The notes below the pieces were generated by a model that saw nothing but the letters and a program-made list of their open reading frames with translations, was not told where the DNA came from and ran no database searches. Both the position numbers and the translations under genes were made by a program. A stretch of DNA of 42,371 bases. It comes from an uncultured Eubacteriales bacterium. GTDB lineage: Bacteria > Bacillota > Clostridia > Oscillospirales > Oscillospiraceae. Shown piece after piece: positions 1 to 8,010 of this stretch; position 1 is the first letter of the stretch, and every line of letters starts with the position of its first letter. The DNA is taken from contig USQL01000004.1 of NCBI GenBank assembly GCA_900556935.1, forward strand, positions 1-42,371, read 5' to 3'.

Positions 1-796
1 CGCCCAGGTCGATGTCCACCACCACGGGGAAGCCCAGGGCGATGGCGCCTGCTCCGGCGGAAACCACCACGGAGTCAATGGCGCCGAAGGTGTTGACGAA
101 GGCGGGAACACGGTTCTTGGTGTAGTCCAGCAGACCGGCCAGATTGCCGGGCTGAATGTTACCGAAAATCAGAGCGGCACGGATGGCCACGGTGACGACA
201 TGGATGACGGCGGTCACGTCATGTCCCAGAGGAATGACACGCAGCTCTAAGCCCATCTTGACGCCGCCCTCGGCGCACTGCTCGATGACGTCGCCCACCA
301 GGAAGGTCATGATGCCCTTGCTCTGGTAGTCCTTGACCACCTTGACCACGTCCTCGGCATTGTCCGCCTTGCCCAGCACGACGGCTACGCCGGGGATATC
401 GCCGGTGACCAGCGGCACGCCCAGAGAACGGATGACGGGGTCGGGAACGAAGCCGATGCCGGACTCGTTTTCGTAGGGGTTGGCACCGTCGATGTATTTC
501 AGTCCCTCAAGAATTTCCGCGCCGACGGCGGTGGCAAGACCGGCGTTCAGCGCCTGACCCAGATCCTCCTGGTTGGTAATCAGGCTCTTCAGCACGCCCA
601 CGCAGGCGGGCAGGTCGCCCAGAGTCTTGACCTTCACGCCGGTGGCAGCATAAATGGTGGGGAAAAAGTATGCGGTATCGGGGAAGGCAATCTCCTTGTC
701 TGCGCCGTACTTGGCAATGGCTTCGTTGACGGCACCTTCGGTCAGTCCCGCAACGGCATTGGATCCGCCATAGATGAGATCGGTTAATACGCTCAT
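1..796 (-). CDS. acsB: Acetyl-CoA synthase (CODH/ACS beta subunit), N-terminal part
   Basis: This gene runs off the left edge, so only about 265 N-terminal residues are visible. Acetyl-CoA synthase joins a methyl group from the corrinoid protein, CO from CO dehydrogenase and CoA to make acetyl-CoA in the cytoplasm. The visible part matches the first domain of the family: a PDTAYFFPTIYAATG stretch near residue 40 corresponds to the conserved PDTAYxxPVI region, followed by the LGDLP and DPVIRSLG segments. The nickel A-cluster cysteines lie in the C-terminal half and cannot be checked. The start ATG (796) is preceded by GGGAGGA with 6-7 nt spacing. It starts roughly 25 residues later than the Moorella protein as I remember it. 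It follows the acsC-acsE fusion gene on the same strand, but 413 nt holding a terminator and a likely promoter separate them. Confidence 0.88.
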   Translation of the reverse strand, partial: MSVLTDLIYGGSNAVAGLTEGAVNEAIAKYGADKEIAFPDTAYFFPTIYAATGVKVKTLGDLPACVGVLKSLITNQEDLGQALNAGLATAVGAEILEGLKYIDGANPYENESGIGFVPDPVIRSLGVPLVTGDIPGVAVVLGKADNAEDVVKVVKDYQSKGIMTFLVGDVIEQCAEGGVKMGLELRVIPLGHDVTAVIHVVTVAIRAALIFGNIQPGNLAGLLDYTKNRVPAFVNTFGAIDSVVVSAGAGAIALGFPVVVDIDLG

Positions 797-834
797 GTAA
801 ATTCCTCCCAATAATGTAATCCCAAAGATGATAT

Positions 835-863
835 ATATTAAGCCCGAAGGCTGAATATACCAA
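835..863 (-). promoter_or_regulatory. Likely promoter of acsB
   Basis: Read on the minus strand there is TTGGTA, a 17-base spacer and TAATAT, ending about 40 nt before the acsB start. A small AGCC-TTC-GGGCT hairpin lies inside the spacer. Together with the terminator upstream (918-957), this suggests acsB has its own transcription start. Assignment is by consensus match only. Confidence 0.5.
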
Positions 864-917
864 CTTATTTCCCGGCACAGCACCGGGGCTTTTGAATGCA
901 GTAAATTTTTCCAAAGT

Positions 918-957
918 AAAAAAGCAAACCGGCTGGGAGGGAGGTTCCCTCCCAGCC
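918..957 (-). terminator. Intrinsic terminator after the acsC-acsE gene
   Basis: On the minus strand a perfect 12-bp stem (931-942 with 946-957, GGCTGGGAGGGA paired to TCCCTCCCAGCC, 3-nt loop) is followed by GGTTTGCTTTTTTAC. It sits between the acsC-acsE fusion and acsB, so it should end or attenuate the cooC-acsD-acsCE transcript. Confidence 0.8.
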
Positions 958-1209
958 ATGGAATGCGTGGGAAAACTGTCAGTCACGTCACCCGGCCAGC
1001 CAAGCGCCGACCTTCCAGGGTCAAATGGTCATCCGACACCCCAGTCAACAACCGCAAACGCAGTCCGTCAACCGCCCGATGCCGTTAACACCCTCCATAT
1101 CCCCCACCAGCACGACAACCGCCGCACCACCGGTCGAGGGGCCCAAAGGATGTTCGACCACCACCAGTCTCCGTAACGTCACTGGCCGCCCGCCCTGCGG
1201 GCGCGGGCA
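958..1209. other. Intergenic stretch of unknown origin between acsC-acsE and acsB
   Basis: This 250-nt stretch has no convincing gene. Immediately after the acsC-acsE stop there is a 7-bp GC hairpin (1187-1203, CGCCCGC-CCT-GCGGGCG) without a T-run. On the minus strand two short open stretches in different frames look faintly protein-like. One (1182-1045) contains VTLRRLVVVEHPLGPSTGG and the next contains SDDHLTLEGRRLAGRVT. Neither has a ribosome binding site. They may be decayed coding DNA or an unstudied repeat; I do not recognise them. Confidence 0.35.
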
Positions 1210-3486
1210 TTAGAGGTCGAGGTAGGAGTCGGAGTAGAGGACGTGGTTCTTGAAGATGTCGCAGGACTTGATGGTCTCCATCAGGCGCAGGTCGCAGGGG
1301 TTGACGATGGCGGAGGTCAGACCCTGCATCATCGCCATGGCAACCAGAGCGGAGTCCATGATGGGACGCAGCGTCTTGGGCGCACCGTTACTGTTGTTGG
1401 ACAGACCACCGGTGGACTTCAGACCCTCGGACGCGAACATCTTGATGGCTTCCAGAACCTCCATCTGCTTGTCCTGCATACCCTTGACGACCAGGAACAG
1501 GGGGTCGAACCACAGGTCGTCAGAAGACATACCCAGGCTCAGGCCACGCTCAAGCATGGTGTCGCAGTGCATTTCACGCTCGGCATTGTCCTTGGCGATG
1601 CCGTCGGCGGAGCACAGCGCGAAGCAGATAGCATCGTTGGCGGCAGCCAGATCGATGTTGGTGATACGGGAGCCTGCATCGGCGGAGTTGATGATGGGCT
1701 TGCCATGGGTACGGTTGTAGACCTTGATACCGGCCTCGATAGCCCGCTTGTTGGCGGTATCCAGAGCCAGAGGCACGTTGTCGAAGTTCTCCTGCAGCAG
1801 CTTGACCGCCCACATCATGCGCTCGGGGCCGTCCTTCTCAGCAGGTCCGATGTTCAGATCCAGGTAAGTGGCACCGGCAGCGATCTGCTCGGCGGCACGC
1901 TTCAGGATGGGCTCGGGATCCCGCTCGTCCATAGCCTTGCGGATGGTAGGAGCGATGCAGTGGATACGTTCGCCGATGGTGACGAAGGTCTGGGACTCGG
2001 GGTTGTGACCCTTGTAGTGCACGCCCATGTCCACCACCTTGATCTCGGGAACCTTGGTAGCCAGCAGCTCGTCGAAGGACAGCTCCTTGACCTCCACCTG
2101 GGTGGCAGCCTTGGCGGCGTTCTCGGCGGCGGCGGCAGCGGCAGCGGCCTCGTACTCCTTGTCCTTCATGTACTTCGGCAGCTGAACGGCCTCCAGAGGG
2201 CCGACGACCACGTTCCAGCCGGGCAGCTTCTCGGAGATTTCGCCCTTCATGACGGCCACCTTGCCGGGGATGATCAGGGTGCGGCTCTTGATCTTATTGG
2301 CAATGTCCAGGTCCTCGAAGGTCTTCTTCACGGAGTTGGAGGAGAACTTACCGGCAGCCCAGGCAGTCAGAACGGACATGCCGGAGGCGTCGGTGATGAT
2401 CAGGTTCACGGGCATGTTGGAGCGCTCCAGCTCGCCGGAAACCAGGAAGTAGGTCAGGGCGAAGTCCACGGTCAGCGCGCAGGGGCTGTTCTCGTCGGCA
2501 CCGTTCAGGGGGTAGATCTTGGACTCCACCTTCATGGGCTTCTGAGGATCGGTGAAGATGTTCTGACGCAGGCCGTACAGAGGCAGCGCCTGAGCGTAGG
2601 TCATGTTGTCCAGAACGATGATGGAGGCGTACTTCTCGGTGAACATGGCCGCGTAGGCGGTCTCCAGGTGCATGTCGCCGCCGCAGAGCTTGGCCAGGTT
2701 CACGATGGAGGGATAGCCGAAGGTACGGTCGCCGTCCTTGATGGCGGTGCGGCGGACCAGAACAGCATTGGCCAGGGTCTCCTTGGCGGTCTTGCCGGTG
2801 ACATCCAGAACCAGGTTCTTGTTGCCCGCGCCTTCCAGCTTCTTGACGGTGTCATAGAGGTCGGAGATGTTCTCAGCCCAAACGCCCAGAACAACACCGG
2901 CTTCCTTGGCAGCCTCATTCATAGCCTCCCAGTTGGCAGGGGTAGCGCCGTCCAGAATGGGCCCCAAGTCCTTGCACACAGCCAGAGCGGCCTTGGCGCA
3001 CTCCACGTCCCAGCACTCCAGAATCAGGTCCCGGCCGGTAGCGGCGGCCTTTTCCACCAGCTTGGTGTAAGCGGCGGCATCGGTGCCTTCGTTGCGAACG
3101 AAAACGGTCTCCACGTACATCCGCTCACCGATACGCTCGTAGTCCACCTTCTGCAGGGCGGCCAGCTTGGCATCGACCTCTTCCTCGGTCATAGCGGTAG
3201 ACACGGGGACGGAGTACAGGTTCTTGTTGACCAGGGTCTTCTCGTGACGGAACATAACGGTCTCGCCGCCCAGCTTGTGGTCCTTACCGAAGGTAATGGT
3301 CTTCATAGCGGGGGCAGTGGCCTCGTTCAGCATTGCCTTTGCGTCGTCAGAAAAGTAGGGGCACTTGTCGATGGAAATAGCGCCCTGGGCCACCTTCATG
3401 CAGAATGCCATACAGGTGGGGCTGCCGCACTCCTTACAGTTCTTCTTGGGAGACAGCTTAAAAATGTCTAGACCTTTCAAAGCCAT
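1210..3486 (-). CDS. acsC-acsE: Fused corrinoid iron-sulfur protein large subunit and methyl-THF methyltransferase (AcsC-AcsE)
   Basis: The 758-residue product joins two Wood-Ljungdahl proteins that are normally separate. Residues 1 to about 440 match AcsC, the large subunit of the corrinoid iron-sulfur protein. A [4Fe-4S] motif (C17, C20, C25, C42) sits at the N terminus, followed by a TIM barrel and the cobalamin-contacting region ending near PGWNVVVGPLEA. Residues 447-462 are an alanine-rich linker. Residues 501-758 match AcsE, the methyl-THF:corrinoid protein methyltransferase (about 262 residues alone), with the folate-site residues D576, N600, D661 and N697 kept in ALDTAN, IINSAD, DPLFL and GLSNNS. 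The protein should take a methyl group from methyl-THF onto its own cobalamin and hand it to AcsB. The start has GGAAGGAGG upstream, and acsD ends 20 nt before it. Confidence 0.92.
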   Translation of the reverse strand: MALKGLDIFKLSPKKNCKECGSPTCMAFCMKVAQGAISIDKCPYFSDDAKAMLNEATAPAMKTITFGKDHKLGGETVMFRHEKTLVNKNLYSVPVSTAMTEEEVDAKLAALQKVDYERIGERMYVETVFVRNEGTDAAAYTKLVEKAAATGRDLILECWDVECAKAALAVCKDLGPILDGATPANWEAMNEAAKEAGVVLGVWAENISDLYDTVKKLEGAGNKNLVLDVTGKTAKETLANAVLVRRTAIKDGDRTFGYPSIVNLAKLCGGDMHLETAYAAMFTEKYASIIVLDNMTYAQALPLYGLRQNIFTDPQKPMKVESKIYPLNGADENSPCALTVDFALTYFLVSGELERSNMPVNLIITDASGMSVLTAWAAGKFSSNSVKKTFEDLDIANKIKSRTLIIPGKVAVMKGEISEKLPGWNVVVGPLEAVQLPKYMKDKEYEAAAAAAAAENAAKAATQVEVKELSFDELLATKVPEIKVVDMGVHYKGHNPESQTFVTIGERIHCIAPTIRKAMDERDPEPILKRAAEQIAAGATYLDLNIGPAEKDGPERMMWAVKLLQENFDNVPLALDTANKRAIEAGIKVYNRTHGKPIINSADAGSRITNIDLAAANDAICFALCSADGIAKDNAEREMHCDTMLERGLSLGMSSDDLWFDPLFLVVKGMQDKQMEVLEAIKMFASEGLKSTGGLSNNSNGAPKTLRPIMDSALVAMAMMQGLTSAIVNPCDLRLMETIKSCDIFKNHVLYSDSYLDL

Positions 3487-3506
3487 GGTATGTATCCTCC
3501 TTCCGC

Positions 3507-4448
3507 TTAAACAAGCTCGTTGATGAACTTCTTGATGGTTGCAATGGCAGCGGGATGACGCATAATAACAGCGTCCGCGCCGCCGGTCAGGTCAGCAGAG
3601 GCAGTGGCAACTTCCATGCCAATGCCGCGCTCTTCCTGGTTGCCCCAAGCGGGTTCATCTTCTTCGGAAGCGGTGGATTCCTTCACACCCCAGCTGTCGG
3701 GAGACACGGGAGCGATGATGGGCATCTGCAGGTCCGCGTCGGACTGGTCCAGAGCGGCCAGACGAACACGGTCCAGGGTGGAGGCGACGTACTCGTAGCC
3801 GTAGCCCACGGCGGCGGTACCGACGTTCATCACAATGGACTCGGCGGGAACGGTCAGACCCTTGAGCATGATGTTCAGCTGTTTCGCCAGGTTGATGTCG
3901 TCAGCGGTCTCAGCGCCAACCTTCTGGCCGTAAGCCAGGGCGACGGAAGCGCCGACGGTCTTGTAGTCCTCGCTGCGGGCGGACAGGACCAGAATGTTCT
4001 TGCCCTGCAGAGCCTCAGCGATTTTGCTGAACAGCTCGCCGTCCTTTTCAATGTTCTTGCAGCCCATGATCACGATGGGCATGGACACGGCATCGGCCAC
4101 GGCCTTGGCATCGGCCACGCAGTCGGCAACGGAGCGGTTGGCACCGTTGGGGTCCGCGGACTCGAAGTGCAGGCACAGGAAATCAGCGCCCTCCATGGTC
4201 TCCGCCTTCTTGGCGTAGTCAGCCATGGTGGTGCAGCCGGCATAGAATTCCTTCAGGGCAGGAGCGGTCCACTCGCTTGCCAGGTCGGAGATTTCAACGC
4301 CGATCTTCGGTGCGTTCTCAATGGGCGCGTCGAAGGTGTAGAAGGGCAGCACGTTCTGGCCGCCGATGACAATTGCCTTGTCGCCGGTGCCCAGGGTAAC
4401 GGCATTGATCTTGCCGCGGTAGGGCTGCTTCTTAGGTTCGAAAGACAT
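3507..4448 (-). CDS. acsD: Corrinoid iron-sulfur protein small subunit
   Basis: AcsD is the small (delta) subunit that pairs with AcsC and helps hold the cobalamin carrying the methyl group. The product is 313 residues, close to the usual 310-325. It shows the family's SFEPKKQPYRGKINAVTLG start, a TIM-barrel body, and the conserved APVSPDSWGVKESTASEEDEP region near residue 255. An ATG at 4493 is open in the same frame, but the start at 4448 is preferred because it has a GGGGG-type ribosome binding site and matches the family's N terminus. It lies between cooC (67 nt upstream, with a small hairpin in the gap) and the acsC-acsE fusion (20 nt downstream), and is almost certainly cotranscribed with both. 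Confidence 0.93.
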   Translation of the reverse strand: MSFEPKKQPYRGKINAVTLGTGDKAIVIGGQNVLPFYTFDAPIENAPKIGVEISDLASEWTAPALKEFYAGCTTMADYAKKAETMEGADFLCLHFESADPNGANRSVADCVADAKAVADAVSMPIVIMGCKNIEKDGELFSKIAEALQGKNILVLSARSEDYKTVGASVALAYGQKVGAETADDINLAKQLNIMLKGLTVPAESIVMNVGTAAVGYGYEYVASTLDRVRLAALDQSDADLQMPIIAPVSPDSWGVKESTASEEDEPAWGNQEERGIGMEVATASADLTGGADAVIMRHPAAIATIKKFINELV

Positions 4449-4515
4449 GTAAGTATCCCCCTTAGTAGATTTATGAATGATAGAGAAGCTCAAATGAGCC
4501 TCGGATATCCGGTTG

Positions 4516-5286
4516 TTACAGTCCCAGCTGCTCCATCAGGCGGTTGACCGCCGTCTTCATGGGAGAGGAGTCGGGAAGCTTGGCGGAAGGCTCGCCGTTG
4601 CAGTCGCAGCGGTAAACGCCGTCGTCCTGGGGCAGTACGCCGAAGAGCTTCAGACCGTGGCGGTCGATCTCCTCCTGTACGCCCTTGTCCAGCACGCCGC
4701 CGGGCGCGCGGTTGACAATCAGGCCCATCTGGCCCGGGTTCAGCTGCATCTCGTTAATCATTTCGGCAATCCGGGCCACCGCCTGGATGCCCCGCCGGGA
4801 GCAGTCGGAGACCAGAAGCATGGTATCGACCTTGGGAAGGGTCCCTCTGGCCACGTGCTCCAGGCCTGCCTCGTTGTCCATGACAACGTAAGCGTAGTTT
4901 TTGGCATATTTGTCCACCTGGGTTTTGAGAACCCCGTTGACATAGCAGTAGCAGCCCTTGCCCTGGGTGCGGCCCATGACCAGCATATCGAAGTCATCCT
5001 CTTCAATGAGGGCGTTGTTAAACTGCATTTCGGCATAGTCGGCCTTGGTCATTCCGGCGGGAATGGCACCGGTCTGCTCCGCGTGGGCCATCTCTTCCCG
5101 AATCTGACCCAGGGTCACGTCGGCCTCCACGCCCAGAACCTCGTTCAGGTTGGAGTTCGCGTCAGCGTCCACCACCAAAATAGGGCCCTTCTTCTGTCGG
5201 CACAGGTATTCCACAATCATGCCGCAGGTCGTGGTCTTGCCGACACCGCCTTTACCGGCAACGGCAATGGTATGGGGTGCTGCCAT
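4516..5286 (-). CDS. cooC: CO dehydrogenase maturation ATPase (nickel insertion)
   Basis: CooC-type ATPases (also called AcsF) of the MinD/SIMIBI class drive nickel insertion into CO dehydrogenase or acetyl-CoA synthase. The 256-residue product has the deviant Walker A GKGGVGKTT at 11-19, VDADANSN near 39-46, the nickel-binding C112-x-C114 pair in GCYCYVNG, and the switch region VMDNEAGLEH. The frame is open further upstream to 5406, but the ATG at 5286 has AAAGGAG at good distance and starts directly before the P-loop, as in the family. It is the first gene of the operon with acsD and the acsC-acsE fusion. The nickel role fits the presence of acsB. Confidence 0.92.
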   Translation of the reverse strand: MAAPHTIAVAGKGGVGKTTTCGMIVEYLCRQKKGPILVVDADANSNLNEVLGVEADVTLGQIREEMAHAEQTGAIPAGMTKADYAEMQFNNALIEEDDFDMLVMGRTQGKGCYCYVNGVLKTQVDKYAKNYAYVVMDNEAGLEHVARGTLPKVDTMLLVSDCSRRGIQAVARIAEMINEMQLNPGQMGLIVNRAPGGVLDKGVQEEIDRHGLKLFGVLPQDDGVYRCDCNGEPSAKLPDSSPMKTAVNRLMEQLGL

Positions 5287-5377
5287 AATATCGGCTCCTT
5301 TGCTTGGAAAATTTCTGTTTTTCCCCATCCGGGGAAATCTCGAAGCGGGCACAGTACGCCCATATCGATACAAGCAT

Positions 5378-5406
5378 ATCATATCACGTCCGATACAATA
5401 ATTCAA
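5378..5406 (-). promoter_or_regulatory. Promoter of the cooC-acsD-acsCE operon
   Basis: On the minus strand TTGAAT, a 17-base spacer and TATGAT are found about 90 nt before the cooC start. The octamer CGATACAA occurs twice on the plus strand here (5366-5373 and 5391-5398), a possible regulator site. The 5' leader also holds a small TTTCCCC/GGGGAAA hairpin (about 5320-5337). Confidence 0.6.
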
Positions 5407-5500
5407 CCATATTTTTTGGAAAAATCAAAAAAGCGATTCCGTTCCTGATTGTCAGTCAGGCGCGGCTTCTTCCATTCACAGAAAATTTTCCCTTTTGCCG

Positions 5501-5528
5501 TTGCGCAGGCGGGAAATTCTGCTATAAT
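5501..5528 (+). promoter_or_regulatory. Promoter of the GH3/GH2 glycosidase genes
   Basis: TTGCGC, a 16-base spacer and a perfect TATAAT (5523-5528) lie about 36 nt before the GH3 start. It is divergent from the cooC promoter, with about 95 nt between the two. Confidence 0.6.
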
Positions 5529-5564
5529 GAAATCATACAAAAGACTCTCAAAGGAGGTATTCCC

Positions 5565-7988
5565 ATGGCAGACGAACTTCAGGACTACGAGCGCCGCCAC
5601 CTCTCCCAGGTGCGGACGGCCGGTGCGGAGTGTACGCTCTTTTTGAAGCGCAGCGGCAAGCTGCCCCTGCCCGGGCCCTGCGAAATCGCCCTCTACGGCA
5701 GCGGTGCCCGGCATACGGTCAAGGGCGGCACCGGCTCCGGCGAGGTAAATTCCCGCTCCTTTCTCACAGTAGAGCAGGCGCTTTCCCAGGAGGGCTTTCA
5801 GGTTCTGACAAACGACTGGCTGGACCGGTACGATGCCGTCCGGGAAAGCGCCTACGAGGCCTTCCTCAAAGACATCCGCCGCAGGGCCCGTCAGCACCGC
5901 CGCAGCCCCCTGGTCGAGGGCATGGGCGCGGTGATGCCGGAGCCGGAATACGAAATTCCCTTGGAGCAGCGGTGCAACACCGCCATATACGTCCTGTCCC
6001 GGATTTCCGGCGAGGGAAACGACCGGACCGTCGCCCCCGGTGACGTACTTCTGAGCGAAAGCGAGAAGCGGGACATTCTGGCACTGCGGGAGATGTACCC
6101 CGTCTTCCTGCTGGTATTAAACGTGGGCGGGCCGGTGGACCTGGGCCCCGTGGCGGACACCGTGGAGGATATCCTGCTGCTGGGCCAGCTGGGGACGGAA
6201 ACCGGAACGGTGCTTGCCGATATTCTTCTGGGCAGAAGCTATCCCAGCGGCAAGCTCACCACCTCCTGGGCAGATCCCGCCGATTTCTGCCCCGCGGCGG
6301 AGTTCGGAAACCCGGAGGAGACGGCCTACCGGGAGGGCATCTACGTGGGCTACCGGTACTATGACAGCGCCGGACGCACCCCTCTGTTCCCCTTCGGCTT
6401 TGGCCTGGGCTATACGAATTTCCAGGTCAAAGCCGGAGAAGTGACCCTTGCCAGGGACCTGGTAACCGCCTCCGCCCAGGTGCGCAATACCGGCGCGTTT
6501 CCGGGCAAAGAAGTGGTGCAGCTGTATCTGTCCAGCCCCTGGGGAGAGCTGGACCGGCCCTATCAGGAGCTGGCGGCCTTTGCCAAAACCCGGGAGCTGG
6601 CCCCCGGGGAGAGCTGTCGGGTGGAGCTGAGCTTCCACCTGGCGGATATGGCGGGCTTCAGCCAGGAGCGGCAGGCCTACCTGTTGGAAAAGGGCGACTA
6701 TGTGCTGCGCTGCGGTGCCTCCTCCCGGGATACCGCCCCTATGTGTCTTCTGCGGCTGACCCAGACCGTTCTCACCGCCCAGGTAAAGGAAAGCCTTGGC
6801 TCCGTCCCCTTCGCGGACTGGAAGCCGGAGGCTCCCTGGGCCCTTCCGGAGGGGCTGCCCGTCTACGTGGTGGACATCGGCTCCCTCCAGACAAAGCACT
6901 TCTCCTATGAGGACAAGTCCCTGCCCGACCCCCGGGTGCGGGCCCTCAGCGACGAGGAGCTGGTCTACCTGAACATTGGCGCATTCCGGATGGAAAAGCG
7001 CAGCAGCGTGGTAGGCGACTCCGGCTCCACCGTACCCGGCACCGCCGGGGAAACCACCTCAAAGCTGAAGGACAAGGGCTTCCCCGCCATGGTCATGTCC
7101 GACGGCCCCGCGGGCATCCGCCTGGCCAGGGACTACTATGTGGATAAGTCCGGTGCCCACAGCCTGACGGACAGCCTCCTTCCCACCATGATTGACCTGC
7201 TGCCCCCGCGGCAGCGGCTGGCGGCGAAGAAGCCCAAGAAGCTGCCCAAGGGCACCGAGATTCTCCACCGCTACGCCACGGCCATCCCCATCGGCACCGC
7301 CATCGCCCAGAGCTTCAACCTGGCCCTGGCCGAGAGTCTGGGCGACCTGGTGGGGGACGAGATGGAGCGCTTCGGCATCCACCTGTGGCTGGCCCCGGCC
7401 CTGAACATCCACAGGAGCATCCTCTGCGGCCGGAACTTTGAATACTTTTCCGAGGACCCCCTGGTCAGCGGCCTGATGGCGGCGGCCATCACCCGGGGCG
7501 TGCAGAAGCACCCGGGCAGAGGCGTAACCGTCAAGCACTTTGCCGCCAACAACCAGGAGACCAACCGATACAACAATAACAGCCTTGTCTCCCAGCGGGC
7601 CCTGCGGGAAATCTACCTGAAGGGCTTCGGCCTGTGCGTCCGGGAAAGCCAGCCCTGCGCCGTGATGACCTCCTATAACCTGCTCAACGGGGTCCACACC
7701 TCCGAGCGCCGGGACCTGACGGAGGACGTTCTACGCCGGGAGTTCGGCTTCCGGGGCATCGTCATGACGGACTGGGTGGTGGGCGACAGACTGATGTATA
7801 ACAGCAAGCGCTTCCCCATGCCAAACGCCGGAAAGGTGGCCCTGGCCGGAGGGGACCTGTTCATGCCCGGCTGTCAGGGCGACTATGACCGCTGCATGGC
7901 CATGCTCCGCTCCGGGGAGCTGCCCCGGTATCAGCTGGAGCGCAACGCCACCCGCGTCCTCCGCATGGCGGAGAAGCTTGTAAAATAA
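5565..7988 (+). CDS. GH3 beta-glucosidase with permuted domain order
   Basis: The 807-residue product is a glycoside hydrolase family 3 enzyme, probably a cytoplasmic beta-glucosidase or related beta-glycosidase, as no signal peptide is seen. The domain order is reversed compared with most GH3 enzymes. The alpha/beta sandwich domain comes first (about 30-240, with ISGEGNDR carrying the likely general acid region and ILLGRSYPSGKLTTSW). A fibronectin III-like domain follows (about 270-390), and the TIM barrel is last (about 490-807). The nucleophile is D736 in GIVMTDW. VKHFAANNQETNR is the usual substrate-site signature. This inverted arrangement is known in Butyrivibrio and Ruminococcus enzymes. 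The ATG at 5565 follows AAAGGAGG; the longer open frame upstream has no such signal. A GH2 gene follows 22 nt downstream. Confidence 0.9.
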   Translation: MADELQDYERRHLSQVRTAGAECTLFLKRSGKLPLPGPCEIALYGSGARHTVKGGTGSGEVNSRSFLTVEQALSQEGFQVLTNDWLDRYDAVRESAYEAFLKDIRRRARQHRRSPLVEGMGAVMPEPEYEIPLEQRCNTAIYVLSRISGEGNDRTVAPGDVLLSESEKRDILALREMYPVFLLVLNVGGPVDLGPVADTVEDILLLGQLGTETGTVLADILLGRSYPSGKLTTSWADPADFCPAAEFGNPEETAYREGIYVGYRYYDSAGRTPLFPFGFGLGYTNFQVKAGEVTLARDLVTASAQVRNTGAFPGKEVVQLYLSSPWGELDRPYQELAAFAKTRELAPGESCRVELSFHLADMAGFSQERQAYLLEKGDYVLRCGASSRDTAPMCLLRLTQTVLTAQVKESLGSVPFADWKPEAPWALPEGLPVYVVDIGSLQTKHFSYEDKSLPDPRVRALSDEELVYLNIGAFRMEKRSSVVGDSGSTVPGTAGETTSKLKDKGFPAMVMSDGPAGIRLARDYYVDKSGAHSLTDSLLPTMIDLLPPRQRLAAKKPKKLPKGTEILHRYATAIPIGTAIAQSFNLALAESLGDLVGDEMERFGIHLWLAPALNIHRSILCGRNFEYFSEDPLVSGLMAAAITRGVQKHPGRGVTVKHFAANNQETNRYNNNSLVSQRALREIYLKGFGLCVRESQPCAVMTSYNLLNGVHTSERRDLTEDVLRREFGFRGIVMTDWVVGDRLMYNSKRFPMPNAGKVALAGGDLFMPGCQGDYDRCMAMLRSGELPRYQLERNATRVLRMAEKLVK

Positions 7989-8010
7989 AAATCAAAAGGA
8001 GCGCTATTTT

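Noticed and set aside
1243..3471. 742-codon open frame on the plus strand opposite the acsC-acsE gene
   Set aside because: It is a shadow of the strongly biased, GC-rich codon use of the real gene. Its composition is low-complexity (glycine, valine, histidine) and it has no ribosome binding site or family match.
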